DNA of 64,000 bases, taken from contig NZ_JAFBCX010000001.1 in assembly GCF_016907955.1 (NCBI RefSeq), positions 1,426,001 through 1,490,000 of the forward strand, in the 5' to 3' direction. Source of the stretch: Lentzea nigeriaca (GTDB lineage: Bacteria > Actinomycetota > Actinomycetes > Mycobacteriales > Pseudonocardiaceae). Within the stretch, counting starts at the first letter, position 1, and every line of letters begins with the position of its first letter. The translations under genes were made by a program, and so were the position numbers. The notes beneath the pieces were generated by a model, which was not told where the DNA came from, did not search any database, and saw only the letters and a list, made by a program, of their open reading frames with translations. Positions 44,148 to 52,427 of this stretch are shown here, in pieces.

Positions 44148-44192
44148 GCTCCCCGGAGGCCGGACTGGCTCCAGCTCCGTCATCCGGGGAGC
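44148..44192 (+). terminator. Hairpin after the SDR operon
   Basis: GCTCCCCGGA (44148-44157) and TCCGGGGAGC (44183-44192) form a perfect 10-bp outer stem, with GGACTGG-like pairs inside, 45 bases after the second SDR stop. Confidence 0.6.
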
Positions 44193-44224
44193 GCTGCGCA
44201 GCGGCTTCCGGTTGTCGCCTTGGC

Positions 44225-44376
44225 TCATTGGGGGTGGTCGCCACCAACCGTTCGAAGACTGCTCGGTCGTGAGCACACCGGCAGCACGCGTGCGGTGGCG
44301 ACCGCACACTCCCGCAGCAGTACGCATCGACTGGTCGGATTGCCGGAAGAACGCCCGTGTCGAGAGCGATGACCAC
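44225..44376 (-). pseudogene. PIN-domain (VapC-like) toxin fragment
   Basis: From GTG 44376 the frame reads VVIALDTGVLPAIRP, the ALDTGVL start of PIN ribonuclease toxins with its first acidic residue. In another frame the following stretch reads SRCVLLRECAVATARVLP, as in the first helices of PIN domains, before a stop at 44225. The frameshift and the absence of the remaining acidic residues make it a broken gene. It lies just after the caspase-like fragment. The call rests on short similarity and is uncertain. Confidence 0.4.
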
Positions 44377-44403
44377 GAGCCGCCCCAGCCGCGAGGCGCC
44401 GCA

Positions 44404-44601
44404 GTTCGCGGTAGACGGGTGCGGATGTCGGCGGGATCGGGCACGACGACGCAGAGGTCGACCGGGATTGTGCTGAGAGCCGGGTCGGTGAGGACTGCTG
44501 CCAGGTCGTCGAGGTTGTGCCGGACGGCGGGCAGCGCGGCGAGGTCGGGGGTGCGGTAGGTGCTGGTGCGCGTAGGAGCTCGACGGAACGGGGAGGCGCA
44601 C
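44404..44601 (-). pseudogene. Frameshifted caspase-like effector fragment next to EACC1
   Basis: A GTG at 44601 lies one base after the EACC1 stop and opens MRLPVPSSS. Within a few codons the frame shifts, after which STYRTPDLAALPAVRHNL, DDLAAVLTDPALSTI and CVVVPDPADIRT are recognisable as the N-terminus of actinomycete caspase-like peptidases. The catalytic His-Gly and Asp-Cys segments are absent, so it cannot be active. In intact systems a caspase or other effector gene sits immediately downstream of EACC1, which is exactly this arrangement. Confidence 0.6.
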
Positions 44602-44602
44602 G

Positions 44603-44941
44603 TCAGCGCCCGAGGAGGTCGCGCAGGAGCTGGATCGCGTCCGGGCTGAGGGAGACCTCCCGGTTGTCCGGCGCCGTGACCTTCACCGTGACGCCGGTGT
44701 GGCGTTGGGCGAGCCACGCCGGGATTGATCTGGCGAGTGTGTCCAGGGCTGGAGCGGAGGCCACGACGGCGAGTTCCACGCCGGAGCCCATCGTGCCGTC
44801 CGGTGCCGTGGGCGTGACCGCTTTCAGGCGGCCGCGCGGCTGCGGTTCGTGCCGCAGCCACTCCCACAACGACTCGAGGCCGGTGCGGTGGCCGTCGACG
44901 GTGATCGTGACCGTCTCGGGTAACCCCCAGGCAGCGGGCAT
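44603..44941 (-). CDS. EACC1 (effector-associated constant component 1)
   Basis: 112 residues from ATG 44941; GTG 44983 is an alternative giving 126. The pattern is that of EACC1: TVTITVDG near the start, LESLWEWLRHEPQPRGRLK, the glycine- and hydrophobic-rich MGSGVELAVVASAPALDTLA, then SIPAWLAQRHTGVTVKVTAP and a C-terminal AIQLLRDLL helix. EACC1 proteins accompany effector domains (caspase-like, TIR, peptidases, nucleases) in conflict systems of multicellular bacteria, probably as a signalling or membrane component. Here the effector downstream is broken, so EACC1 may be an orphan or serve effectors elsewhere. Confidence 0.8.
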   Translation of the reverse strand: MPAAWGLPETVTITVDGHRTGLESLWEWLRHEPQPRGRLKAVTPTAPDGTMGSGVELAVVASAPALDTLARSIPAWLAQRHTGVTVKVTAPDNREVSLSPDAIQLLRDLLGR

Positions 44942-45002
44942 CTCCGTTCCCGGTGGATGTCGGGAGTGTCGTCGGTCGGCCACGTTCCGTTACGACGGCA
45001 CT

Positions 45003-45018
45003 AGAGGTCTGGACCATT
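45003..45018. promoter_or_regulatory. Second dre-like (DasR) box, upstream of the GH18 gene
   Basis: AGAGGTCTGGACCATT matches 13 of 16 positions of AGTGGTCTAGACCACT. It lies 51 bases upstream of the chitinase ATG, in the space shared with the divergent EACC1 gene. Confidence 0.65.
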
Positions 45019-45068
45019 TCGTGCTTCAATGGCAATCGGGTCGCCGCCTGAACGCGAGAGGTGAGCGA

Positions 45069-46103
45069 ATGTCTGCCCGTTCGGCGTTGACAGCCCTGCT
45101 TCTATTCCTGTCCGTCGTGCTCGTCCCGGCATCCGCGCAGGCGGCCGACACGTGCGCGCTCAAACCCCGCCCGGCGGGCAAGGTACTGCACGGCTACTGG
45201 GAGAACTGGGACGGTGCGTCCAACGGCGTTCACCCGCCGTTCGGCTGGACCCCGATCACCGACAGCCGCATCAGACAGCACGGCTACAACGTGATCAACG
45301 CGGCGTTCCCCGTGATCCGCTCGGATGGCACCGTGCTGTGGGAGGACGGCATGGACGCCGGTGTCAAGGTGGCCACGCCCGCCGAGATGTGCGCGGCGAA
45401 GGCGGCGGGCGCCACCATCCTGCTGTCGATCGGCGGCGCGGCGGCGGGGATCGACCTGAGCTCGGCCGCGGTGGCCAACCGGTTCGTCGCCACCGTCGTG
45501 CCGATTCTGAAGAAGTACAACTTCGACGGCATCGACATCGACATCGAGACCGGGCTCGTCGGCAGCGGCAACGTCAACCTGCTGTCGGTCTCGCAGGCCA
45601 ACCTGATCCGCATCATCGACGGGGTTCTCGCCGCGATGCCGTCGGGCTTTGGCCTCACGATGGCGCCGGAGACCGCGTACGTGACGGGCGGCAGCATCGT
45701 CTACGGCTCCATCTGGGGCGCCTACCTGCCGATCATCAAGAAGTACGCGGACAACGGTCGGCTGTGGTGGCTGAACATGCAGTACTACAACGGGTCGATG
45801 TACGGGTGTTCCGGCGACAGCTACCAGGCCGGCACCGTGCAGGGCTTCGTCGCGCAGACCCAGTGCCTCAACAAGGGGCTGGTCGTGCAGGGCACCACGA
45901 TCCGGGTGCCCTACGACAAGCAGGTGCCGGGCCTGCCCGCGCAGCCGGGCGCGGGCGGTGGCCACATGTCCCCGTCGCTGGTGAGCCAGGCCTGGGGCAG
46001 CTTCAACGGCCAGCTCAAGGGCCTGATGACCTGGTCGATCAACTGGGACGGCTCGAAGAACTGGACGTTCGGTGACAACGTGAAGCGCCTGCAGGGTCGC
46101 TAG
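45069..46103 (+). CDS. Secreted GH18 chitinase (no accessory domain)
   Basis: 344 residues from ATG 45069. Signal peptide MSARSALTALLLFLSVVLVP with cleavage after AQA; the barrel carries NFDGIDIDIE (DxxDxDxE, Glu160 as acid/base), AGATILLSIGGAAAGID and the C-terminal MTWSINWD strand. It resembles bacterial chitinases of the ChiD/chitinase C type without a carbohydrate-binding module. The upstream dre-like box suggests joint control with the ricin-domain chitinase at 25 kb. The in-frame open stretch upstream to 44517 is not coding. Its stop overlaps the convergent SgcJ-like gene by four bases. Confidence 0.93.
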   Translation: MSARSALTALLLFLSVVLVPASAQAADTCALKPRPAGKVLHGYWENWDGASNGVHPPFGWTPITDSRIRQHGYNVINAAFPVIRSDGTVLWEDGMDAGVKVATPAEMCAAKAAGATILLSIGGAAAGIDLSSAAVANRFVATVVPILKKYNFDGIDIDIETGLVGSGNVNLLSVSQANLIRIIDGVLAAMPSGFGLTMAPETAYVTGGSIVYGSIWGAYLPIIKKYADNGRLWWLNMQYYNGSMYGCSGDSYQAGTVQGFVAQTQCLNKGLVVQGTTIRVPYDKQVPGLPAQPGAGGGHMSPSLVSQAWGSFNGQLKGLMTWSINWDGSKNWTFGDNVKRLQGR

Positions 46104-46483
46104 AGCACGATGGTGTTCTGGCCGGCGGCGATCCGCCACTCGCCGTCCTCTTTGGACAGGACGTAGAGCGGGGAACCCTCCGCCAGGTCGAGGTGCTCGC
46201 CGTCGGGCGTGACGCGGCGCTGGCGGATCTTCACCGCGGCCACGTCCGGGCGGATGAACAGCACGTGCGATACCTCGTAGGTGGCGAGCGCCTCCTTCGT
46301 CGAGCCCGGCAGGACCTGGCGGGTGAAGGAGGCGATCTCGTCGCGTCCGAACAGGCGCTTGCCGTGGGCGGTGGTCCAGATCGCGTCCTCACGGAAGAGG
46401 TTGATGAAGTCCTCGGGGAGCTCGTTCTGCTGGGCGTGCTGAACGGTGGCGACGAGCTTTTCGATCTCGGTGGTGTCGGTCAT
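46100..46483 (-). CDS. SgcJ/EcaC-like (NTF2-fold) small protein
   Basis: 127 residues. One NTF2-like cone: EIEKLVATVQHAQQNELPED, FINLFREDAIWTTAHGKRLF, then the GRDEIASFTRQVLPG segment and VAAVKIRQRRVTPDG near the C-terminus, as in SgcJ/EcaC-family proteins of unknown chemistry often annotated as oxidoreductases. No cofactor motif. It converges on the chitinase and is divergent from the pentapeptide gene. Confidence 0.85.
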   Translation of the reverse strand: MTDTTEIEKLVATVQHAQQNELPEDFINLFREDAIWTTAHGKRLFGRDEIASFTRQVLPGSTKEALATYEVSHVLFIRPDVAAVKIRQRRVTPDGEHLDLAEGSPLYVLSKEDGEWRIAAGQNTIVL

Positions 46484-46565
46484 GCCAAGATCGTCGTACC
46501 TCGACCAAGGTGGAGGTCAAGCCTCTGGTTGTTGCACATCGGGCCGTTCGAGCGATCTCCTGGGC

Positions 46566-47609
46566 ATGGTGGTGTCTCGGCGACGGTTCCGGGGCCGCGT
46601 CCGGCGGCCCCGCGAGCGTGCGTCGCGCGGGATGACGGTGGCGGAGGTGGTCACCGCGCTCACCGCGCTCGGCGCGCTGGTCTTCACCGGGTTGTCGCTC
46701 AACGCCACGCGCGACCAGGTCGGCGCGGCCCAGCGGCAGAACGCGGTGGCCGAGCAGGGGCAGCTCACCGATCGCTACACGAGGTCCGTCGAGCAGCTCG
46801 ACCGGACCGGGCCGGATCATCTGCAGGGGCGCCTCGGGGCCATCTACGCGCTGGAACGGCTCGCCAAGGACTCGCCGCGCGACCAGCCCACGATCGTCGA
46901 GGTGCTGTCCGCCTTCGTCCGTACGAACCGGGCACGCGCCTCTTCGGACAGTCACATGTCGAAGTGTCCGGAACCGACGGCGTTGCCGCCCGACGCGAAA
47001 GCCGCACTAACCGTGCTGGGCCGGCGCGACACCAGCCAGGACAGGGGAGCGAGGACCGACCTGACCTCCGCCTGCTTCAACGGCCTCGACCTGCGCAACC
47101 TCCCGTTGCACAACGTCGACCTGAGCTTCTCCGACCTCCACGACTCCGTCCTCAGCGGAACCGGCTACCGCAACCTGCGGCTGCGTCGCGCGAACCTGGA
47201 GAAGGCCGATCTGGGGCGGGCGGACCTGACCTCGATCGCGGATCTCACCGGAGCCAACCTGCGGGGTGCCGATCTGAGCGGGGCTCTGCTGCGCGAGGCC
47301 GACCTGGAGAAGGCCGACCTCTCGGGCGCGGTGCTCGCGCGGGCCGATCTGAGCCGGGCGCGGCTGGTGCTCACCGACTTCCGCGGTGCGAACCTCACCG
47401 ACGCGCAGTGCATCGGCGCCGACCTGAGCAGCGCCGACCTGAGCGGTGCTGTCCTCGGCAGAACGCTGCTGCGGGACGCGAACCTGCGGGCAGCCGCCCT
47501 GCGTTCGGCCGACCTGCGGGGAGCGAACCTGGCCGGTGCGCAGCACAACGACGACACCGACGTCCGTGACGCGCTGACCGACGCCTCGACCGTCGAGAAG
47601 TGGTGGTGA
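46566..47609 (+). CDS. Membrane-anchored pentapeptide-repeat protein
   Basis: 347 residues from ATG 46566. One N-terminal membrane helix (TVAEVVTALTALGALVFTGL) after a basic start, a helical stretch with SVEQLDRTGPDHLQGRLGAI typical of this protein type, then a run of about 25 pentapeptide repeats of the form A(D/N)LxX (RRANLEKADLGRADLTS, RGADLSGALLREADLEKADL, and on to RSADLRGANLAGAQ). The repeats fold into a square beta-helix. Some members mimic DNA and protect gyrase, but the membrane anchor argues for a different role. Function unknown. Confidence 0.9.
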   Translation: MVVSRRRFRGRVRRPRERASRGMTVAEVVTALTALGALVFTGLSLNATRDQVGAAQRQNAVAEQGQLTDRYTRSVEQLDRTGPDHLQGRLGAIYALERLAKDSPRDQPTIVEVLSAFVRTNRARASSDSHMSKCPEPTALPPDAKAALTVLGRRDTSQDRGARTDLTSACFNGLDLRNLPLHNVDLSFSDLHDSVLSGTGYRNLRLRRANLEKADLGRADLTSIADLTGANLRGADLSGALLREADLEKADLSGAVLARADLSRARLVLTDFRGANLTDAQCIGADLSSADLSGAVLGRTLLRDANLRAAALRSADLRGANLAGAQHNDDTDVRDALTDASTVEKWW

Positions 47610-47628
47610 CGCCTCCGCCAGCACCGGG

Positions 47629-48900
47629 TCACGTGCGGGGTGCGACCCGGGACTCGTAGGAGTTGGGCCTGTAGCCGGGGTTGAAGAAGCAGCCCGTGCC
47701 GTACTTCTCGTCGTGGCCTGGGCAGCTGTGCGCGACCAGGTAGGGGTTGGCGCGCAGCCCGAGCTTCTCCCACTTCGCCAGCGCCTGCAACGCGGAGGCG
47801 TACTCGGCGTCGCTGAGCGCACTGTGCGTGGCCTCGTTCGTGAACGTCTGCACGAGGTTCCACCACCGCCCGGCCTTGAGCACGGTGTCGCGGTAGGCGG
47901 ACTCGTGCTCCACGAACGCCGTCGGGTCGCCGATCGCGTGCATCGACAGCACCGGGATGTCGATCTTCCCGGTGAGGTCGCTGTCGTAGGCCAGGGCAGC
48001 CCGTGCCTCGGGGTCCGCGGAGAACCGTTCCACGCCCGCGTTGAGGGCCGCGTCGTCGTGCGAGCCCTGGTACCGCACTCCCGCGTTGCTCCACGGGTTC
48101 TGATCGCCCAGTCTGTTGTGGACGATGTCGCGGAACGTGAACGTCGCGAAGTTGAGATGGGAGTTCAGCGTCTCCTCGGGAATCTTCGTCACCGCGAGGA
48201 TGTCATCCAGCTTCTGCTGCTGCTCGGGAGTGCGATTCCCCGCTGTGCCAAGACATTCCTCGATGCGGCCGCGCAGCCCGGCGGTCGTCGTCGTGGAACC
48301 CGGACGCAGGCCCTGCCACAGCGGGTACTGCACCTCGGTCGGGCGCGGGTGGTTGCCGCAGTAGTACTGGTAGACCACGCGCAGGTCGACGCGGTAGTCG
48401 TAGCCGCGCGAGCCGCCGGCCAGGACGCCGCTGGTGAGCAGGGCCGCGTCGTAGCCCCGGTAGAGCTCGATGGTCTTGGCCGCCACGTTGCCGCCCCACG
48501 ACTGGCCGTGGAGGTAGACCTTGTGCGGCTTGAGCATCGCGCTGACCAGCTTGCGCAGGTTGTCGGTGTCCTCCGCGGCCATCCGCGTGCCGTAACCGCC
48601 TCGCCGGTAGGAGGTGCCCGCCCACGCGTAGCCCTCCTTGACCATGACGGCCCAGCGGTTCAGGTCGTCACGCGTGCGTTCGGGCGTGGGATCGCCCAGG
48701 TCAGGGCCGCCGTGCGAGTGCACGACCAGCGTCCTGTTCCACTTCTTCGGCACGGCGATCGTGTAGTACGCACCGTTGGCGTCTCTGCCCTCGTAGCAAG
48801 TGGTGCCAGTGGGGACGTTCTCCGGGCACGGCGCCGTGGGAGGCAATGGCGCGGGCGCGGCGACGCTCGCGGCGAGTGCGAATGCCAGCAGGACGTTCAT
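47629..48900 (-). CDS. Secreted alpha/beta hydrolase (prolyl-aminopeptidase-like)
   Basis: 423 residues from ATG 48900. A short signal peptide (MNVLLAFALAASVAAPAPLP) is followed by the hydrolase core: VVHSHGGPDLG for the oxyanion hole, the nucleophile elbow HGQSWGGN, an Asp in ALAYDSDLTGKIDIPVLSMH and the His in TNEATHSALSD. Four cysteines at the end (AHSCPGHDEKYGTGCFF) fit a secreted enzyme. It is probably a peptidase or esterase acting outside the cell. A box that weakly resembles a DasR site lies upstream (see rejected). Confidence 0.85.
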   Translation of the reverse strand: MNVLLAFALAASVAAPAPLPPTAPCPENVPTGTTCYEGRDANGAYYTIAVPKKWNRTLVVHSHGGPDLGDPTPERTRDDLNRWAVMVKEGYAWAGTSYRRGGYGTRMAAEDTDNLRKLVSAMLKPHKVYLHGQSWGGNVAAKTIELYRGYDAALLTSGVLAGGSRGYDYRVDLRVVYQYYCGNHPRPTEVQYPLWQGLRPGSTTTTAGLRGRIEECLGTAGNRTPEQQQKLDDILAVTKIPEETLNSHLNFATFTFRDIVHNRLGDQNPWSNAGVRYQGSHDDAALNAGVERFSADPEARAALAYDSDLTGKIDIPVLSMHAIGDPTAFVEHESAYRDTVLKAGRWWNLVQTFTNEATHSALSDAEYASALQALAKWEKLGLRANPYLVAHSCPGHDEKYGTGCFFNPGYRPNSYESRVAPRT

Positions 48901-48997
48901 GGCGGGAATCGTGGGCCCGGCTCCACCTGTGGTCCAGCTCACTCCGGCAAACTTGGGATACCCCTGACGTCGCGACGATCGCGGTACGGTCGTGGGC

Positions 48998-49573
48998 GTG
49001 CAGTATCCAGCCGAGCCGTGGCACATGCGGGGCTCTCTCGTGATGTCCGTGTTCAGGGTGCCGCACGAGCTGGTACCGCAGGCCCACCTGCCCGAGGGTG
49101 CACGAGTGATCACGTTGGCGGGCAACGCTTTCGTGGCCGTGGCGTTCGTGTCGTACGAGCCGGGCAGCGAGCTCATCTACGAGGAACTGCTCGTGGCGAC
49201 CCCGGTGTGGGACCAGGGCCGGATGGCCGTGTCGGTGCCGCAGATCTGGGTCGACAGCGAGGCGTCGAAGCAGGGCGGTCGCGAACTCTGGGCCATCCCG
49301 AAGCAGCTCGCCCGGTTCGGCGAGGGCTCGTCGATCGCGGCCGTGGCGGTGACCGGTGGCGTGCCGCTGCCCGGCGCCTGGTCGACGGCGGGCTGGACCG
49401 CGCAGCGCCTGGACGGCCGCGACGTGCGCACCAGGATGCGCCTGTCCGGGCGGTACCGGCTGGTGCGGGCAGCGTGGCTGTTCCCGGTCGGCGGGCCGCT
49501 CGGCTACCTCACCGGCCGCACGCCGCTGGTCAGCTTCGCGACGCGGGACATGCGGCTCACCTTCGGTCAGTAG
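48998..49573 (+). CDS. Acetoacetate-decarboxylase-like protein
   Basis: 191 residues from GTG 48998 (MQYPAEPWHMRGSLVMSVFR). It has the ADC fold pattern QGGRELWAIPKQLARFGEGS and a C-terminal LSGRYRLVRAAWLFPVG, but I do not see the catalytic lysine pair of true acetoacetate decarboxylase (which lies in a KK segment after the IPK motif), so activity is doubtful. GTG 48992 is an equally possible start. It ends inside the convergent DUF2199 gene by 17 bases. Confidence 0.75.
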   Translation: MQYPAEPWHMRGSLVMSVFRVPHELVPQAHLPEGARVITLAGNAFVAVAFVSYEPGSELIYEELLVATPVWDQGRMAVSVPQIWVDSEASKQGGRELWAIPKQLARFGEGSSIAAVAVTGGVPLPGAWSTAGWTAQRLDGRDVRTRMRLSGRYRLVRAAWLFPVGGPLGYLTGRTPLVSFATRDMRLTFGQ

Positions 49574-50426
49574 CCCCGACGTACTGGACGCTGTTGAGCA
49601 CGTGCCGCGCCCACGCCCGGTCGGCGGGGAAGCGGTGGACGATCCGCACGGACAGCATGGTGCCGGGACGGACCACGTGCGCGTGGAACACCTGTTCCTC
49701 GTGGCCGTCGATGACCTCGCTGAGCCAGAACGCGTGCCGCAGCTCGTCGCCGCTGTGCTCGACGGAGTGCTCGGCGCTCGCCGGGTAGCCCTCCAGCACC
49801 GCGCCGAGGAAGTCGCTCACGCTGCCGCCCGAGCGGTCGGCGTAGATGTCGAGGCTCACCCGCCGGCCGGGGCTCGTGAAGTGCACCGTGCGGTTCTCGA
49901 GCGTCCAGCGCATGCCCGCGGTCCGCTCGATGGTCCAGACCTCGCCGAGCGTCTCCCGGACGGGGATCGGCAACGGCTGTCGGATGCGGCTCAGCACCTC
50001 GTCGCGGTCCCATTCCCGGTCCAGCAACGGGTGCGACGTGTAGTACGGCAGCTCGTCGGCGTTGAGGACCGCGGCTTCGACCGGGGTGCCGAGCAAGTCC
50101 CACGGCGCGATGAAGTTCGCGAACCTGCCGGACAGGTGCAGGTTCTTGTATTCGCTGTCGTTGTCCCACACGGCATGGGCGTACATCGCGTCGACTTTGC
50201 TGATCTGCATCCACGCGCCGTACACCAGCTCTGTTCCCCCGGTCAGCCGAACCGGGAGCAGGCAACGGATGTAGGAGTCGCCGTCCGGTCCGACGAGCAG
50301 TCCACCGGTCGGCGCACCGAGTCGCTCGGCGGGCACGCCGATCAGCTGCTCCGGGCGGTTCAACCGGTAGTCGATGCGGCCCGTAGAGGTGATCTCGGCT
50401 CCGCAGCATCCGCATTGGACGGTCAT
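49557..50426 (-). CDS. DUF2199-domain protein
   Basis: 289 residues. An N-terminal CGCCG zinc-ribbon-like start (MTVQCGCCGAEITSTGRIDY) leads into a DUF2199 domain (about 35-155): SYIRCLLPVRLTGGTELVYG, AWMQIS, LSGRFANFIAPWDLLGTPVE, then AAVLNADELPYYTSHPLL. The C-terminal half (about 165-285) is a second alpha-beta domain I do not recognise. The function of DUF2199 is unknown. It is the last gene of a run on this strand after DUF779. Confidence 0.85.
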   Translation of the reverse strand: MTVQCGCCGAEITSTGRIDYRLNRPEQLIGVPAERLGAPTGGLLVGPDGDSYIRCLLPVRLTGGTELVYGAWMQISKVDAMYAHAVWDNDSEYKNLHLSGRFANFIAPWDLLGTPVEAAVLNADELPYYTSHPLLDREWDRDEVLSRIRQPLPIPVRETLGEVWTIERTAGMRWTLENRTVHFTSPGRRVSLDIYADRSGGSVSDFLGAVLEGYPASAEHSVEHSGDELRHAFWLSEVIDGHEEQVFHAHVVRPGTMLSVRIVHRFPADRAWARHVLNSVQYVGATDRR

Positions 50427-50435
50427 GCGGGAATG

Positions 50436-50786
50436 CTAGAGGTCCTCCGCGTCAAGGAGTCGTGAACGCACCAGAAACCGGATTCCAAGCGGGGCCTCCA
50501 GGGAGAAACCGCTGCCACGCCCAGGAACCACGTCGATCGTCAGGTGCGTGTGGCTCCAGTACTCGAACTGCGCCGCGGACATCCACACGGGAACGACGAA
50601 CTCCTCGACCGCGAGATCACCGAGGTGGACGTCGGACTCCCCGGTGCGGAACTCCCCAGCGGGGTAGCACATCGGCGCGGAGCCGTCGCAGCAGCCGCCG
50701 GACTGGTGGAACATCAGCTCGCCGTGCGAAGCCCGGAGGCGGCGGAGCACAGCCGCCGCCTCTCGCGTCACCGCTACGCGGGGCAT
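50436..50786 (-). CDS. DUF779 protein, partner of the aldehyde dehydrogenase
   Basis: 116 residues from ATG 50786, whose A overlaps the T of the preceding stop (TGATG junction with the dehydrogenase). DUF779 signature HQSGGCCDGSAPMCYPAGEF with three cysteines that may bind metal, then QFEYWSHTHLTIDVVPGRG and SLEAPLGIRFLVR. DUF779 genes almost always follow an ExaC/AldB-type aldehyde dehydrogenase; the protein is thought to assist that enzyme, though its exact action is unknown. Confidence 0.92.
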   Translation of the reverse strand: MPRVAVTREAAAVLRRLRASHGELMFHQSGGCCDGSAPMCYPAGEFRTGESDVHLGDLAVEEFVVPVWMSAAQFEYWSHTHLTIDVVPGRGSGFSLEAPLGIRFLVRSRLLDAEDL

Positions 50787-52309
50787 CAGAAGAAGCCCAG
50801 GGCGTTCTGGGAGTAGCTGACGAGCAGGTTCTTGGTCTGCTGGTAGTGATCGAGCATCACGCGGTGGTTCTCGCGGCCGATACCGGACTGCTTGTAGCCG
50901 CCGAACGCCGCGTGCGCCGGGTAGGCGTGGTAGTTGTTCACCCACACGCGGCCCGCCTGGATGTCGCGGCCCGCGCGGTAGGCGACGGAGCCGTCGCGGG
51001 ACCAGACGCCGGCGCCGAGGCCGTAGAGGGTGTCGTTGGCGGTCTTCATGGCGTCGTCGTAGTCGGAGAACGACGTCACGGCGACGACCGGGCCGAAGAT
51101 CTCCTCCTGGAAGATCCTCATCTTGTTGTCGCCCTCGAAGATCGTCGGCGTCACGTAGTAGCCGCCGGACAGCTCGCCGCCGAGGTCCGCGCGCTCGCCA
51201 CCGGTGAGGACGCGGGCGCCCTCCTGCTTGCCGATGTCGATGTACGACAGGATCTTCTCCAGCTGGTCGTTGGACGCCTGCGCGCCGATCATCGTGTCGG
51301 TGTCGAGGGGGTGGCCCTGCTTGATGGCGCGGGTTCGTTCCACGGCGTCACCGAGGAACTGGTCGTACATCGAGCTCTGGAGCAACGCGCGCGATGGGCA
51401 CGTGCATACCTCGCCCTGGTTCAGCGCGAACATCGTGAAGCCCTCGAGCGCCTTGTCGTAGAAGGCATCCCGCTGCGCGGCCACGTCGGAGAAGAACACG
51501 TTCGGCGACTTGCCGCCGAGCTCCAGCGTGACCGGGATGATGTTCTCGCTGGCGTACTGCATGATCAACCGGCCGGTGGTCGTCTCGCCGGTGAACGCCA
51601 CCTTCGCCACGCGGCGAGAGGACGCCAGCGGTTTGCCCGCCTCGACGCCGAAGCCGTTGACCACGTTCACGACGCCCGGCGGCAGCAGGTCGGCGATCAG
51701 TTCCATCAGCACGTGGATCGACGCCGGCGTCTGCTCGGCGGGCTTCAGCACGACCGCGTTGCCCGCGGCCAGCGCCGGTGCGAGCTTCCACACTGCCATC
51801 AGCAGCGGGAAGTTCCACGGGATGATCTGGCCGACGACGCCGAGCGGCTCCTGGAAGTGGTACGCCACCAGGTCTTCGTCGATCTGCGAGATGCCGCCCT
51901 CCTGGGCGCGGATCACGCCCGCGAAGTAGCGGAAGTGGTCGACGGCGAGCGGCAGGTCCGCGGCGAGCGTCTCGCGGATCGCCTTGCCGTTCTCCCACGT
52001 CTCGGCGACCGCGAGCGCCTCGAGGTTGGCCTCGACGCGGTCGGCGATCTTGTTCAGCACGTTGGCGCGGTCGGCGGGGGAGGTCTTGCCCCACGCGCGG
52101 GCGGCGCCGTGGGCCGCGTCGAGCGCGCGTTCGACGTCCTCCGCGGTGCCGCGGGCGATCTCGGTGAACTCCTCGCCGGTGACCGGGGTGGGGTTGGCGA
52201 AGTACTCGCCCTTGGCGGGCGGCACGTACTCGCCTCCGATGAAGTGGTCGTACCGGTCGCGGTACGTCACCACGCTGCCGGGCTGTCCCGGAGCCGCGAA
52301 TTTCGCCAT
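50786..52309 (-). CDS. NAD-dependent aldehyde dehydrogenase (ExaC/AldB type)
   Basis: 507 residues from ATG 52309 ([20 protein letters not shown]), which has GGAGGCGAGA upstream. ALDH landmarks: [34 protein letters not shown] (catalytic Glu), the nucleophile in [16 protein letters not shown] with two neighbouring cysteines, and [10 protein letters not shown]. It oxidises acetaldehyde or longer aldehydes with NAD+. It leads an operon with DUF779 and is divergent from a GAF-type regulator, the common arrangement for alcohol/aldehyde catabolism genes. Confidence 0.94.
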   Translation of the reverse strand: MAKFAAPGQPGSVVTYRDRYDHFIGGEYVPPAKGEYFANPTPVTGEEFTEIARGTAEDVERALDAAHGAARAWGKTSPADRANVLNKIADRVEANLEALAVAETWENGKAIRETLAADLPLAVDHFRYFAGVIRAQEGGISQIDEDLVAYHFQEPLGVVGQIIPWNFPLLMAVWKLAPALAAGNAVVLKPAEQTPASIHVLMELIADLLPPGVVNVVNGFGVEAGKPLASSRRVAKVAFTGETTTGRLIMQYASENIIPVTLELGGKSPNVFFSDVAAQRDAFYDKALEGFTMFALNQGEVCTCPSRALLQSSMYDQFLGDAVERTRAIKQGHPLDTDTMIGAQASNDQLEKILSYIDIGKQEGARVLTGGERADLGGELSGGYYVTPTIFEGDNKMRIFQEEIFGPVVAVTSFSDYDDAMKTANDTLYGLGAGVWSRDGSVAYRAGRDIQAGRVWVNNYHAYPAHAAFGGYKQSGIGRENHRVMLDHYQQTKNLLVSYSQNALGFF

Positions 52310-52356
52310 GGGTCTCGCCTCCCGCATCGTTGCGAACTGGAGGCGACGCTAGGCAG

Positions 52357-52379
52357 TGCAACGTTTCACCAACGTTGCA
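52357..52379. promoter_or_regulatory. Palindromic operator between aldehyde dehydrogenase and its GAF regulator
   Basis: TGCAACGTT (52357-52365), spacer TCACC, AACGTTGCA (52371-52379): a perfect 9-bp inverted repeat 48 bases upstream of the dehydrogenase ATG. A further half-site CGTTGCGAAC lies at 52328-52337. Probable binding site of the adjacent GAF regulator. Confidence 0.8.
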
Positions 52380-52427
52380 TCCGAAAGGAGTAACGCGAGG
52401 CGCCAGAAGGACCGTCATCCTGAACTG

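Noticed and set aside
44517..45068. Upstream in-frame extension of the second chitinase
   Set aside because: It would bury the signal peptide inside the protein and run across the EACC1 gene and the dre box.
48928..48943. A third dre-like box upstream of the secreted hydrolase
   Set aside because: TGTGGTCCAGCTCACT matches only 12 of 16 dre positions and breaks the central symmetry; the target is not a chitin gene.
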